Shown in pieces: positions 44,784 through 53,888 of a stretch of DNA of 64,000 nucleotides. The notes under the pieces were generated by a model, which saw nothing but the letters and a program-made list of their open reading frames with translations, did not search any database and was not told where the DNA came from. Source of the DNA: Paenibacillus sp. ACRRY. Lineage in GTDB: Bacteria; Bacillota; Bacilli; Paenibacillales; Paenibacillaceae. The translations under genes and the position numbers were made by a program. Numbering within the stretch: the first letter of the stretch is position 1; each line of letters begins with the position of its first letter. The stretch lies in assembly GCF_022346995.1 (NCBI RefSeq), contig NZ_JAKRNM010000001.1, positions 1,302,001 to 1,366,000 of the forward strand, read 5' to 3'.

Positions 44784-46025
44784 TTACGTGCCAAAATAAA
44801 TGTCCAGTTTCCCTGTTGGTGGCGTAGTCGCCATCCACACGGCAGCCAGATTATCAGGAGCTGCGGTAGCAGCCGTAATATAATCCCCAATGAGTGGTGT
44901 TGGAATCGGGTTATTTCCATTCGGATTAAAAGAAGTCGTCGTGAGTCTACGGTTACTGAACGTGGCCCCGCCGTCAAATGATTCAGCAACGAATACATCC
45001 AGAAGGAATCCGTCGATCCGATTGGTCATATAAATGACCCGAATCGTTCCAGCAAACGGGGACACCGTTATAAAAGGAAAGAAGTTCTGTGTACCCGGAG
45101 GGGCGCCCGTTATACTTATGGGCGTGGACCATAGCAGTCCATCGGGAGATTCGCTGAGGAACACATCCGTGTAACCATTACGTGCATCGTTCCAGACCCC
45201 GTATACGGTTCCACTGTTCGGTCCAATGGATATATCAGCACCCAGACACAGGTTGGTTTGAACTCGAAATGCGTAATTGGGCACAGGTAGTGGCGAAGGA
45301 GCAGGAACGACCGATGAGATAAAGGTGGGCTGACGCTGAATGGGAGGCTGGTAATCAATTCCACCGTCATAAGATATCCTCAGTAATGCAGAAGGACTGG
45401 CAGGGCCTGTAAGAATATATCCTGCATATACTTCGCCAGAAAAGCCTACAGCCAATGCCGCACGGTCATGTATCCCACGAGGGTTAGACTGTCGATCTGG
45501 CGGATCCCAAGACAGACCCTGCGTTACGGATCTTTGGGTGAAAATGGCCGAAGAAGTTGTAGCGAGCGGAGTGTAGCCCACGTATGCATTACCACGATAA
45601 GGACTCCCCGGAGAACGGTCCACGGCGATGAAAGGTTCATCATTATGCACAACTGTGCCGAAACCTGCCTGTACAATCACAGGAGGTTGCCACGTTAGCC
45701 CATCGTCAAAGGAAGTATAACTGACAATCGTCCCGTCATTGATTCCGTTAAATACGTGAACCGTCACAATAAAGGTGTTCGGAAATGTATAGTCAATCGT
45801 AGGTGCCTCTGCTCCGGAATATCCGGCAGGCTGTGGAAGCACTGTAGTCGACCATGTGTTTCCACCATCGATTGAACGATAGAAGCCAGTTAGCGTGGGC
45901 CCTGTGCTGGTGTCCACCGCAACGACGCACATAATATTCGGATTTAACGTATTTACAGCAATGGAAGGTTCAAACTGGTTGCCTGCCAAGGCTCCGGTAA
46001 TATTAACAACTGGCAAAGTGCTCAC
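44784..46025 (-). CDS. BNR/Asp-box (sialidase-like) repeat protein, probably spore-associated
   Basis: A 413-residue beta-propeller-like protein with several Asp-box repeats: FYRSIDGGNTWSTT, SYTSFDDGLTWQPP, ISYDGGIDYQPP, LSESPDGLLWSTP and VAESFDGGATFSN. No signal peptide and no catalytic RIP motif of true sialidases. Start GTG 46025, or TTG 46016 which has GAGGTG six bases upstream. Nine bases after the stop of the preceding small gene and under the same sigma-K-like promoter, it is a candidate structural or enzymatic component of the spore surface. Confidence 0.7.
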   Translation of the reverse strand: MSTLPVVNITGALAGNQFEPSIAVNTLNPNIMCVVAVDTSTGPTLTGFYRSIDGGNTWSTTVLPQPAGYSGAEAPTIDYTFPNTFIVTVHVFNGINDGTIVSYTSFDDGLTWQPPVIVQAGFGTVVHNDEPFIAVDRSPGSPYRGNAYVGYTPLATTSSAIFTQRSVTQGLSWDPPDRQSNPRGIHDRAALAVGFSGEVYAGYILTGPASPSALLRISYDGGIDYQPPIQRQPTFISSVVPAPSPLPVPNYAFRVQTNLCLGADISIGPNSGTVYGVWNDARNGYTDVFLSESPDGLLWSTPISITGAPPGTQNFFPFITVSPFAGTIRVIYMTNRIDGFLLDVFVAESFDGGATFSNRRLTTTSFNPNGNNPIPTPLIGDYITAATAAPDNLAAVWMATTPPTGKLDIYFGT

Positions 46026-46034
46026 CTCACGTCC

Positions 46035-46403
46035 TTAAGGGATATTTGTGAATCGGTCTATGATTGACATTTCCGACTGTAGAACCCGTTGAATCACCTG
46101 ACCTGTAGAATCTACACCGTAAACATTAATCATAGTACTCGTTGCGCTGAAAAAGTCACTTTGAACCTCAAAAAAAGCGGCATTAATGAGTGGATAAATG
46201 ATTGTTCTGGTAATTTGCGGGCCTAATGCAAACAAATCATGACCAACGGGTACACGTACCGTTTGCGTTGTGTCCCATCTGAATATTTCAAGTTCAATAT
46301 TAATAGGGGTATCCAGAGAATCATTAATGCAAGTTATCAGAACCTGAGTGGATTGCGTCGCACCATTGACCGGGTTATAGATCAATCCTGTACTATTCGG
46401 CAA
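46035..46403 (-). CDS. Small protein of unknown function, first gene of sigma-K-like operon
   Basis: A 122-residue protein beginning MPNSTGLIYNPVNGATQST, rich in beta-forming residues, Thr, Ile and Asn, no signal peptide, no Cys pair pattern. I recognise no domain. AAGGGAG is nine bases before TTG 46403. A sigma-K-type promoter lies 50-80 bases upstream and the BNR gene follows by nine bases; likely a spore-surface component, by context only. Confidence 0.65.
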   Translation of the reverse strand: MPNSTGLIYNPVNGATQSTQVLITCINDSLDTPINIELEIFRWDTTQTVRVPVGHDLFALGPQITRTIIYPLINAAFFEVQSDFFSATSTMINVYGVDSTGQVIQRVLQSEMSIIDRFTNIP

Positions 46404-46456
46404 AACATTTCACTCCCTTCTCAGCAGGAAAAGGTACTATTCTTCCGTTTAGACTA

Positions 46457-46483
46457 TACTATGTTCCAATCTATCAACCGTCA
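46457..46483 (-). promoter_or_regulatory. Sigma-K-like (late mother-cell sporulation) promoter
   Basis: On the minus strand AC (46482-46483), exactly 16 bases, CATAGTATA (46457-46465) matches the sigma-K consensus AC-N16/17-CATANNNTA in all defined positions. It is about 55 bases before the small-protein start. No good sigma-A promoter was seen there. Confidence 0.6.
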
Positions 46484-46575
46484 CGGCTAATATAAGTGTC
46501 CCCTCGAATGTTCCTGTTCCTTTTTTTTCATTCACTGCGTAGTCCTGCGCATCTTGCCCCTCCGCTGATCAAAAC

Positions 46576-46604
46576 AAAAAAAGCCCTGGTAATTTCCCCA
46601 GGAC
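46576..46604 (-). terminator. Terminator of the peptide-utilisation operon
   Basis: GCCCTGG (46583-46589) pairs with CCAGGAC (46598-46604), T tract on the minus strand. Confidence 0.75.
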
Positions 46605-46641
46605 CTTTCCATATATAAGATTGCGATTTATTTAGGTTGAA

Positions 46642-47103
46642 TTATTGATATTTCAGTTTTATCCCCACGAGAATATCGGCTGAGAGCGCTGCACCTGCCT
46701 CATTATTTCCCTCTTCAATAACTTCCCACTGCCGGCCAATAAGCATGCGCAGCAATTCTATCTCTTGAGCGTTTAATCGGATATGCCGCAGCGTTAACTC
46801 CTCTTGGCTATAGTCCCGATCAATCTTACGATCAAAACGAAAGTCCAGCACCCTTTTCAGTCCGTTGATATGCAAAAACTTAAACTCGTATCCGCTGCGA
46901 AGAGCCTCCGCCCAATCCTCGGCAGCTTCTTCTGCCGTCTGCAACCGTTCTTCCACATCCATGGTCGGTTCCTTGATCTTGGACAGCAAAGGTGCGAGAT
47001 CTCTCCGACGCAAGCGATCGATGATAACCTCAATCGATTCACCACTTGTCAGAACATTCTCCACCAGCATCCCTACAGGAATCGAAAGCCGCACCTGACT
47101 CAT
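46642..47103 (-). CDS. Protein of unknown function, last gene of peptide operon
   Basis: A 153-residue protein with N-terminal VRLSIPVGMLVENVLTSGESIEVII and a central charged helical region (VEERLQTAEEAAEDWAEALRSG), ending ADILVGIKLKYQ. No domain recognised, no membrane segment. Start ATG 47103 is two bases after the S9 peptidase stop, so translationally coupled to it; the terminator of the operon follows. Confidence 0.7.
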   Translation of the reverse strand: MSQVRLSIPVGMLVENVLTSGESIEVIIDRLRRRDLAPLLSKIKEPTMDVEERLQTAEEAAEDWAEALRSGYEFKFLHINGLKRVLDFRFDRKIDRDYSQEELTLRHIRLNAQEIELLRMLIGRQWEVIEEGNNEAGAALSADILVGIKLKYQ

Positions 47104-47105
47104 GC

Positions 47106-49118
47106 TCAGGCCCCCTCTTCTCGAAGATGCTCATTGAACCAGGCATTGATCTGTTCGAAACTGTCCACTCGTAGTGAAGGCTTGCCGCTTTTGAGCAGCG
47201 AATGATTGGAACCAGGGTAGCGAATCAGTTTGGTTGTTTTGCCGTAACGTTTGAGCGCGGTATAGAGCTCCTCCGCCTGGGCAATCGGAGTCCGATAGTC
47301 CTGCTCTCCATGCATGATAAGAAGCGGTGTGTCGATCTTATGTGCGTAAGCCAGTGGTGAACGGGACCATAACAGCTCGGCATTCGCCGCCGGATTACCC
47401 CCAATGACTCCTTCAACATAAGATATACCTATATCACTGGTACCGTACATGGACAGCCAATTGGAGATGCAGCGCTGGGTAACAGCTGCCTTGAACCGAT
47501 TGCTATGGGCAACGATCCAGTTTGTCATAACCCCTCCGTAACTGCCGCCTGCAACACCCAGACGTGATTCATCAAATTGCTCGTATGTGTCAAGGGCATA
47601 GTCAACCGCCTCCATTAAATCACGAAAGTCTCCACCCGCGAAATCACCACGGCAAGCTCTTGCAAATTCCTGTCCGTACCCCATACTTCCTCGCGGATTC
47701 ACCCATAGGATGGCATACCCTTGTGCTGCAAGTGTCTGCATCTCATAACTGAAAGTACCCGTGTACATTGCATGCGGGCCTCCATGGATTTGTAAAATTA
47801 ATGGAGTTTTGGCACTCGAATCATGCCTCGCAGGTTGCAGCAGCCATCCCTGGATGCGCCAGCCGTCTGTGGATGTAAATTCAATCCGTTCAGGTACATT
47901 CACTTGGAGCGCGTTTATCCATTCGTCGTTTCTTCGGGTGAGTCGGTCCATTTCGCCAGTCTCAACATCCACGCGATACAGCTCCGCAGGGTGGTCAGCT
48001 GTTAGAGCAGCAATGACGAGTGTGGCTCCATCGGGTGACAATGTGTATTGATACACATCCTTTTCACCTTTTCCGGTCACGGGCTGACAGTCGCCATTTT
48101 CATGGATGCGGTACACATCCACGCTTCCATCATGCGTACCAAGTACAAACATACCTCGTTCAGGATGGTTAGCATCCCAGACCGGAGATGGAGACGGACC
48201 GGCAGACTTCATATCTCCGAGTGCTGCGTTGCCTAACTGCATATCCAATTTCGATGTGATCGGCTTGAGCGTTCCACCTTGCACGGGGACTGCGTATAAT
48301 CGGTTATGACTGCCGCTGCCGAATTCCCGGTCGCTGGCAATCAGGTTGAGTACCTGACCATCGGGAGAATAGGAGAACTGGCTCACCAGCAGACTGGAAT
48401 CCGTCACTTTGGAAGGCTTATTCACTCCCGGTCGAATAGTGTATACGTCTGTAAAGTACAGAAGGTCCGCATCAGCTCCTTTATCCTCCACCTGCTTCGA
48501 AATAAAGGCAAGACTCTGACTATCCGGGGACCAAGCAGGTCCACTGACGTTCCAGGTTCCGGTGGTCACTGAAGTGATCTCTCCACTTCCCACCTCATAA
48601 ACAAACAGATGGCTGTATAGTCCGTCCCACCAGCCGGATCCCTCCGCTTTCGGCGTTGTACGTTCATACACTTTGCCACGCAGCTCAGGTGCTGTTTCAT
48701 TCTTCGGTTCATCTTTGCCCTCTGCGTCTTTGATCTGCACTTTGCTGGTGAAGGCAATATACAGGCCGTCAGGTGACCATGCGTAATCCAATATTTTTCG
48801 TTCCGGCGGAATAAGATTAACAGGTTCGTTCTCACCTGCCGCAAGAGTCCATAGTCCTTTACCTCCATCTTCCAAACGCAAGAAAGCAAGCCGTGTTCCA
48901 TCAGGTGTCCAGCTTGGCGCTGTGTCCTTGGTGCCATCAGTAAGCTCGGTATCATTGCTTCCATCCAGCGAGATTCCCCGAATCCGGGTGTTGTACTCGT
49001 TCTTTTGCCGATCTATGGTCTGCTCTACGTATGCCACCTGTCCATTCGGATGGATTACGGGTTGGCTAATGGAACGATAGTGATATAGATCCTCCGGCAT
49101 GATCGGTCGGTTGCTCAT
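47106..49118 (-). CDS. S9 family peptidase (acylaminoacyl/dipeptidyl-peptidase-like)
   Basis: A 670-residue cytoplasmic enzyme: N-terminal beta-propeller (TolB-like blades, e.g. DTAPSWTPDGTRLAFLR, LDYAWSPDGLYIAF, VSGPAWSPDSQSLAF) and C-terminal alpha/beta-hydrolase with GGSYGG (S526), D607 in HGEQDYRTP and H639 in GSNHSLL. It cleaves short peptides taken up by the cell. It follows a DppC-type permease in a peptide ABC operon, so the peptides imported there are its probable substrates. AAGGGGAGC precedes ATG 49118. Confidence 0.9.
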   Translation of the reverse strand: MSNRPIMPEDLYHYRSISQPVIHPNGQVAYVEQTIDRQKNEYNTRIRGISLDGSNDTELTDGTKDTAPSWTPDGTRLAFLRLEDGGKGLWTLAAGENEPVNLIPPERKILDYAWSPDGLYIAFTSKVQIKDAEGKDEPKNETAPELRGKVYERTTPKAEGSGWWDGLYSHLFVYEVGSGEITSVTTGTWNVSGPAWSPDSQSLAFISKQVEDKGADADLLYFTDVYTIRPGVNKPSKVTDSSLLVSQFSYSPDGQVLNLIASDREFGSGSHNRLYAVPVQGGTLKPITSKLDMQLGNAALGDMKSAGPSPSPVWDANHPERGMFVLGTHDGSVDVYRIHENGDCQPVTGKGEKDVYQYTLSPDGATLVIAALTADHPAELYRVDVETGEMDRLTRRNDEWINALQVNVPERIEFTSTDGWRIQGWLLQPARHDSSAKTPLILQIHGGPHAMYTGTFSYEMQTLAAQGYAILWVNPRGSMGYGQEFARACRGDFAGGDFRDLMEAVDYALDTYEQFDESRLGVAGGSYGGVMTNWIVAHSNRFKAAVTQRCISNWLSMYGTSDIGISYVEGVIGGNPAANAELLWSRSPLAYAHKIDTPLLIMHGEQDYRTPIAQAEELYTALKRYGKTTKLIRYPGSNHSLLKSGKPSLRVDSFEQINAWFNEHLREEGA

Positions 49119-49144
49119 ATGAAGCTCCCCTTTCTCCAGTGCTG

Positions 49145-50074
49145 TTATTTTTTATTCGTTTCCGTACGTGGATCAAGTACATCGCGCAGCCAATCACCGA
49201 GGAAAATAACACCAAGTACTGTGAATGTGATGGCTAGTCCCGGGAATGTGGCTACCCACCAGCTTGTGGCTACATATTGTCTTCCATCACTGAGCATGCC
49301 TCCCCATGAGACGTCCGGCGGCTTAATGCCCAGACCGAGGAAACTAAGCGAAGCTTCCATAATAATGGTGGTTCCAACGTTCATACCGCAGATGACAATA
49401 AAGGAAGACAGGATGTTTGGCAGAATATGTTTTAGAATCAAGCGTCCATTCTTGGCTCCAATAGATCTGGCTGCATGAACAAAGTCACGCTCCTTAATAC
49501 TGAGAACCTCACTTCGAACGATACGGGTAAACGGAACCCAGTTGGTTACACCGATGACAAAGATCAAGGTCGTTATTCCCGGGCCAACGATAGCCATCAC
49601 AACGAGCATGAACAGAATGGTAGGAATCGCCATGAAGGCATCTCCCACCCGCATGATGACCGCATCGAGCCATTTCCCATAAAATCCGGATAGCAGTCCC
49701 AGGATGGCTCCGATCACTCCCGAGACAATGACTGCCCCCATACCTACGATTAATGAAACGCGTGCACCATATACGATTCGGCTCCACATGTCTCGGCCCA
49801 GGTTATCCGTACCAAGCCAATGCTCCGAGGCTCCTCCATCCATCCAGGCAGGAGGTTTAAGGCGATTAAGTGGATCGACAGCTGCAGGATCGTGACTCGT
49901 TAGCAGAGGTGCACATATGGCAATCATGACGACCAACAAAACAAGCACAGAGCCAAGCATTCCGGTCTTGCTGATGATCAGTTGTTTCCATATATAGCGA
50001 AATCCCCCTTGGCTACGTGAACTCTCCTTTTCCTGTTCCGCACCCGAAATTGGCATTTCATTGCTCCCTGTCAT
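49145..50074 (-). CDS. ABC peptide transporter permease, DppC type
   Basis: About 309 residues, five to six membrane helices, with an N-terminal cytoplasmic leader and the family's GTDNLGRDMWSRIVYGARVSL and the EAA-like loop SIGAKNGRLILKHILPNI. Start ATG 50074 is six bases after AAAGGAGGTG; a longer GTG start is within that site. It partners the DppB-like gene directly upstream (7-16 bases). No ATPase gene of this transporter is in the operon. Confidence 0.9.
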   Translation of the reverse strand: MTGSNEMPISGAEQEKESSRSQGGFRYIWKQLIISKTGMLGSVLVLLVVMIAICAPLLTSHDPAAVDPLNRLKPPAWMDGGASEHWLGTDNLGRDMWSRIVYGARVSLIVGMGAVIVSGVIGAILGLLSGFYGKWLDAVIMRVGDAFMAIPTILFMLVVMAIVGPGITTLIFVIGVTNWVPFTRIVRSEVLSIKERDFVHAARSIGAKNGRLILKHILPNILSSFIVICGMNVGTTIIMEASLSFLGLGIKPPDVSWGGMLSDGRQYVATSWWVATFPGLAITFTVLGVIFLGDWLRDVLDPRTETNKK

Positions 50075-50089
50075 AGGTTGCACCTCCTT

Positions 50090-51007
50090 TTAGTCGAATT
50101 TAATGCGCGGATCAAGCAGCCGGTAAGCTACGTCCGTCAAGATATTGGTTACAACTACGATTACGGCAATGACAAATACGGCTGCCTGTACAATCGCCAT
50201 GTCATGTGTATTAACGGCGACGACCAGAAGCTGTCCAAGCCCCGGCCAAGAGAACACCGTTTCCGTAATTAGTGTTCCGCCGATTAGGCTTGTAAACTGT
50301 AAACTCATTATCGTTACCACCGGGATCAAGCCGTTCCGAAACGCATGCTTCCCAATCACGACCATGCGGCCAAGCCCCTTGCTGCGTGCCGTACGAATAT
50401 AATCCTGACTTAGAATTTCCAGCATACTGGAACGAATTAGACGGGTCATCTGTGCGGCTAAACCTACGCCAAGGGTAAATGCGGGCAAGATCAAATGCGA
50501 CAGACCACCCCGGCCCGAGACGGGCAGAACGCCCAACATAACGGAGAACAACAGGATCAGCATGATGCCCATCCAGAAGTTCGGCATGGCCTTGCCGATC
50601 ACGGATATTCCCGAAATGATCAGATCGGTAAACGTATTGCGCTTAACCGCCGAAATGACACCCAGCGGCACTGCCATCAGAACGGCAAAAAACATAGCTG
50701 CTACGGCAAGTTCAAAGCTGGCAGGCAATCTCTCTAGTACAAGCTGCAGGGCTGGTTGTCCATAGCGAAAAGATTGACCGAAATCGCCCTGCAATGCACT
50801 GCCCAGGAATTTCACATACTGCGTGTAGAGCGGTTGATCCAGCCCAAGCGCTTCTGTTAGCACCGCGCGGTCTTCCGCTGTAGCGGTTTCGGGCAGCATC
50901 AGGGCAACAGGATCACCCGTGACCCTGACCAAAATGAACACAATCAGCGATACAATAAATAATACCGGTATGACTTGCAGTAAAGATTTGAATACGTACT
51001 TCCCCAT
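50090..51007 (-). CDS. ABC peptide transporter permease, DppB type
   Basis: About 305 residues with six helices and the DppB signature FILVRVTGDPVALMLPETAT near the N terminus, GDFGQSFRYGQP, and EAA loop SKGLGRMVVIGKHAFRNGLIPV. ATG 51007 is nine bases after GGAGG; the earlier ATG 51013 is too close. Between the binding-protein gene and this one is a hairpin that could lower permease expression relative to the lipoprotein. Confidence 0.9.
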   Translation of the reverse strand: MGKYVFKSLLQVIPVLFIVSLIVFILVRVTGDPVALMLPETATAEDRAVLTEALGLDQPLYTQYVKFLGSALQGDFGQSFRYGQPALQLVLERLPASFELAVAAMFFAVLMAVPLGVISAVKRNTFTDLIISGISVIGKAMPNFWMGIMLILLFSVMLGVLPVSGRGGLSHLILPAFTLGVGLAAQMTRLIRSSMLEILSQDYIRTARSKGLGRMVVIGKHAFRNGLIPVVTIMSLQFTSLIGGTLITETVFSWPGLGQLLVVAVNTHDMAIVQAAVFVIAVIVVVTNILTDVAYRLLDPRIKFD

Positions 51008-51034
51008 CCTCATTCACCTCCATGCGATACAAAA

Positions 51035-51072
51035 GAACGGCAGGAACTTGGTCTACCCAGTCCCTGCCGTTC
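51035..51072 (-). terminator. Attenuator-like hairpin between binding protein and permease genes
   Basis: GAACGGCAGG (51035-51044) / CCTGCCGTTC (51063-51072), inner CCAGT/TTGG pairing, followed by TTTTG on the minus strand. Such hairpins commonly set higher expression of the binding protein. Confidence 0.65.
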
Positions 51073-51111
51073 ACGGCCTATCGTTGCAATGACCAGTTGT
51101 TCTGCCGGGTC

Positions 51112-52680
51112 TTACTGTGCTGCAGTTGCAATCTCGTCGGCATAGAACATTTCATCACTGCGCGGCGTGAAGTTCACGCGTGCATTCGTTCCGTAGACCC
51201 CTTCCATCTGGTACAGATACACGGCTGGACGTTCTTCTGCGAAGATTTGCTGTACTTGCTGGTACTCTTTTTCCCGAGCCTCAGGGTCCATGTTCACGAG
51301 TGCAGATTGAAGCAATTTCTCCACTTCCGGATTATTGTAATCCGACTCTCCTTTAGCTTCTTCCAACATGTAGCGGTTGTAGTTATTTGAAGCGTCGAAC
51401 AAGGAGTTGCCGATACCAATCATGAAGATTTCCTTGAATGATTTGGAACTGTAACGTTCACTGAAAGCACTTGGCTCAAGCACATCCATATTGATTTTGA
51501 AGCCTGCTTGCTCCAGCATGGCAGCAACAACTTCAACCTGTTCCTTATATTGCGATGAAACGGAAATGGTCATCTCGGCTTCGCCTTCGGCGTAACCCGC
51601 TTCTTTCAGAAGCTGTTTGGCTTTTTCCAGATCATATAGCGATGTTTTGTATAATGAAGGATCTGCACCAAAGTTACCTGGCGTTACGGATGTACGGGTG
51701 ACGATACCTGCTCCGCCAGCAATGCTGTCGACAATACCTTGTTTGTCGATGGCCAGATCAATGGCTTCACGAACTTTCGGATCAGCTGTAATGCTGCCTT
51801 CTGTTTGACGGAAGATCAGCTGCAGTACGCGCTGGATTGGCGCTTTGACAATTTTCTTGTCTGCTTCACCTTCAATACGGGCAATGTCTGTAGATGGAAT
51901 CGATGCAGCAACGTCAACTCCACCCGCGAGCAGTTCGGATACCCGTGTGGAAGCCTCAGGGATTACGCGGAATACGACTTCATTCCATTTCGGTTCATCG
52001 CCATAGTAGTTCTCATTCTTCACGAGTACCACACGATCATCTTTGGTCCATTTGCTGAATTTATAAGGTCCGGTTCCTACCGGCTGTTTCAGGAAATTAT
52101 CCATGCCATTATCCTCGATATATTTGGCAGGCAGGATGCCTGCTCCCATTTTCGAGAGGCGGTTAAGCAGCAGCGGATCTGGTCCGTCCGTAATGATATC
52201 TACGGTATGCTCATCAACCGCTTTGACTTCAACGATATTTTTGAAATAGCTGTTTTGTTTAAGCGTTTCATCTTTGGCTACACGCTCGAGTGTATATTTG
52301 ACGTCTGCTGAAGTGAATGGATCGCCATTATGGAACGTAACCCCTTCACGCAGGTTGAAACGCCAGGTGGTGTCATCCATTTGTTCCCAGGATTCAGCAA
52401 GTCCAGGCACTTTATTTTGTTCACTGTCGTTTTTGATCAGATAATCGAATACGTTAACCAGAACTGCCTCACTGGATGTATTGTTGTTGTTATGTGGATC
52501 GAAGCTCTCAATATCGGTAGCTGCTGCAATCGTAAGTGTTGTGCTGGCAGCTCCGCCGCCTTCCGTTTCACTTAATGACGAGTTGCTATCTGTGCCTGTA
52601 CTTGTTCCACCGCATGCGCTGAGCACCAATGCTACAGCTAGTAATGTAATCCACATGCCAGTCCATTGTCTTTTTTTCAT
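51112..52680 (-). CDS. Peptide ABC transporter substrate-binding lipoprotein
   Basis: A 522-residue extracytoplasmic lipoprotein of the SBP family 5 (DppE/OppA type). Signal with lipobox LSAC (Cys about 23), Ser/Thr-rich linker, then LAESWEQMDDTTWRFNLREGVTFHNGDPFTSADVKYTLERV, the hallmark of the family. It binds oligo- or dipeptides, perhaps acylated ones given the M20 and S9 neighbours. Start ATG 52680 overlaps the stop of the M20 gene (ATGA). Confidence 0.92.
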   Translation of the reverse strand: MKKRQWTGMWITLLAVALVLSACGGTSTGTDSNSSLSETEGGGAASTTLTIAAATDIESFDPHNNNNTSSEAVLVNVFDYLIKNDSEQNKVPGLAESWEQMDDTTWRFNLREGVTFHNGDPFTSADVKYTLERVAKDETLKQNSYFKNIVEVKAVDEHTVDIITDGPDPLLLNRLSKMGAGILPAKYIEDNGMDNFLKQPVGTGPYKFSKWTKDDRVVLVKNENYYGDEPKWNEVVFRVIPEASTRVSELLAGGVDVAASIPSTDIARIEGEADKKIVKAPIQRVLQLIFRQTEGSITADPKVREAIDLAIDKQGIVDSIAGGAGIVTRTSVTPGNFGADPSLYKTSLYDLEKAKQLLKEAGYAEGEAEMTISVSSQYKEQVEVVAAMLEQAGFKINMDVLEPSAFSERYSSKSFKEIFMIGIGNSLFDASNNYNRYMLEEAKGESDYNNPEVEKLLQSALVNMDPEAREKEYQQVQQIFAEERPAVYLYQMEGVYGTNARVNFTPRSDEMFYADEIATAAQ

Positions 52681-53888
52681 TCGGAACGTTCCCCCTCAGA
52701 AGTCGTGTTTCTTGCCAAAAACTCAAGTGCTATGGATGACAGCAAACCTACACCATAAGGCATTGCCGTTTCATCCAGATCAAACATCGGATGATGCAGC
52801 GGATATCTTGTCCGCTCTTCCTCATTGCCCGAACCAAGACGGAAGAAAACGCCAGGAATCTGTTCGCAATAGAAGGCAAAATCTTCACCGCCGGTAGAAG
52901 GTGGAATGCTGCTCCATCCTTTTGCCCAATCCAATCCATCAACAGTTTCGGTAAGCAAGTCGACCATCGCATGATCGTTCACCACAACCGGATATCCATC
53001 GCCGTAAACGACCTCATGTCCTGCGCCGAAGGAAGCGCACACCCCACTAACGACTTGTTCAATCAATGCAGGCATACGTTCACGAAGGATGGGTGAGAGT
53101 GTGCGGACCGTACCGATCATCTCCACCTCTGGCGCAATAGCTGTGCCCATATACCCACCAGTAATCTTGCCAATGGTGACTACAACGGGTTCCAGCGGAT
53201 CCACCAAACGACTGGCGATATTCTGCAGCGCTGTGATGACCTGAGCGGATACGGCAATCGCATCGATCCCTTCATGCGGCCGTGCAGCATGTCCACCTTT
53301 GCCGAATACACGAATCACCAGACGGTCTGCCGAAGCAAAAGCAACCCCTTTACTGACACCAACGGTGCCCGTATCCTGGCCAGGTGTCATATGCAGACCT
53401 GCGATCGCATCCACCTTCGGATTCTCCAGTACTCCGTCCTGAATCATGGCCCGTGCACCGGCTAGCCCCTCTTCTGCTGGCTGGAATACAAACTTGATGT
53501 TGCCCGACTTCGGTCTGCCAAGACCGGTAAGCAGTTCAGCCGCTCCCATCAAAATGGTGGTGTGGGCATCATGACCACACAAGTGAGCCTTGCCTTCAAC
53601 CTGGGAACTGTACTCCGCTGCTTTCTGGTCCTGGATCGGAAGAGCATCCATATCTGCCCGGAGTGCAATGGTTGGACCATCCGTTTCCCCCCGTAGCAAA
53701 CCTACAACCCCGGTCTTGCCTACATGACGTGTCACTTCAAGCCCGAGGCTTTCCAGATGCTCAGCCACGATGCCTGAAGTACGCACCTCTTCGTATCCGA
53801 TTTCCGGATGGCGATGAAAGTCTCTCCGCCAGTTCGTGAGCTTTGGCTGCAGCTGCTGTGCAAGATTCAATAGTCTTGTTTGTTCCAT
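52677..53888 (-). CDS. M20 family amidohydrolase (N-acyl-amino acid hydrolase type)
   Basis: A 403-residue metallo-amidohydrolase: DFHRHPEIGYEE, RADMDALPIQD, LCGHDAHTTILMGAAELL, QPAEEGLAGA and STGGEDFAFY, with the Cys/His metal pair as in hippurate hydrolase and HmrA-like enzymes. It removes acyl or amino groups from imported conjugates. Its ATG overlaps by one base the stop of the GntR gene (TAATG) and its stop overlaps the start of the binding protein, so it is deep in one operon. Confidence 0.92.
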   Translation of the reverse strand: MEQTRLLNLAQQLQPKLTNWRRDFHRHPEIGYEEVRTSGIVAEHLESLGLEVTRHVGKTGVVGLLRGETDGPTIALRADMDALPIQDQKAAEYSSQVEGKAHLCGHDAHTTILMGAAELLTGLGRPKSGNIKFVFQPAEEGLAGARAMIQDGVLENPKVDAIAGLHMTPGQDTGTVGVSKGVAFASADRLVIRVFGKGGHAARPHEGIDAIAVSAQVITALQNIASRLVDPLEPVVVTIGKITGGYMGTAIAPEVEMIGTVRTLSPILRERMPALIEQVVSGVCASFGAGHEVVYGDGYPVVVNDHAMVDLLTETVDGLDWAKGWSSIPPSTGGEDFAFYCEQIPGVFFRLGSGNEEERTRYPLHHPMFDLDETAMPYGVGLLSSIALEFLARNTTSEGERSE

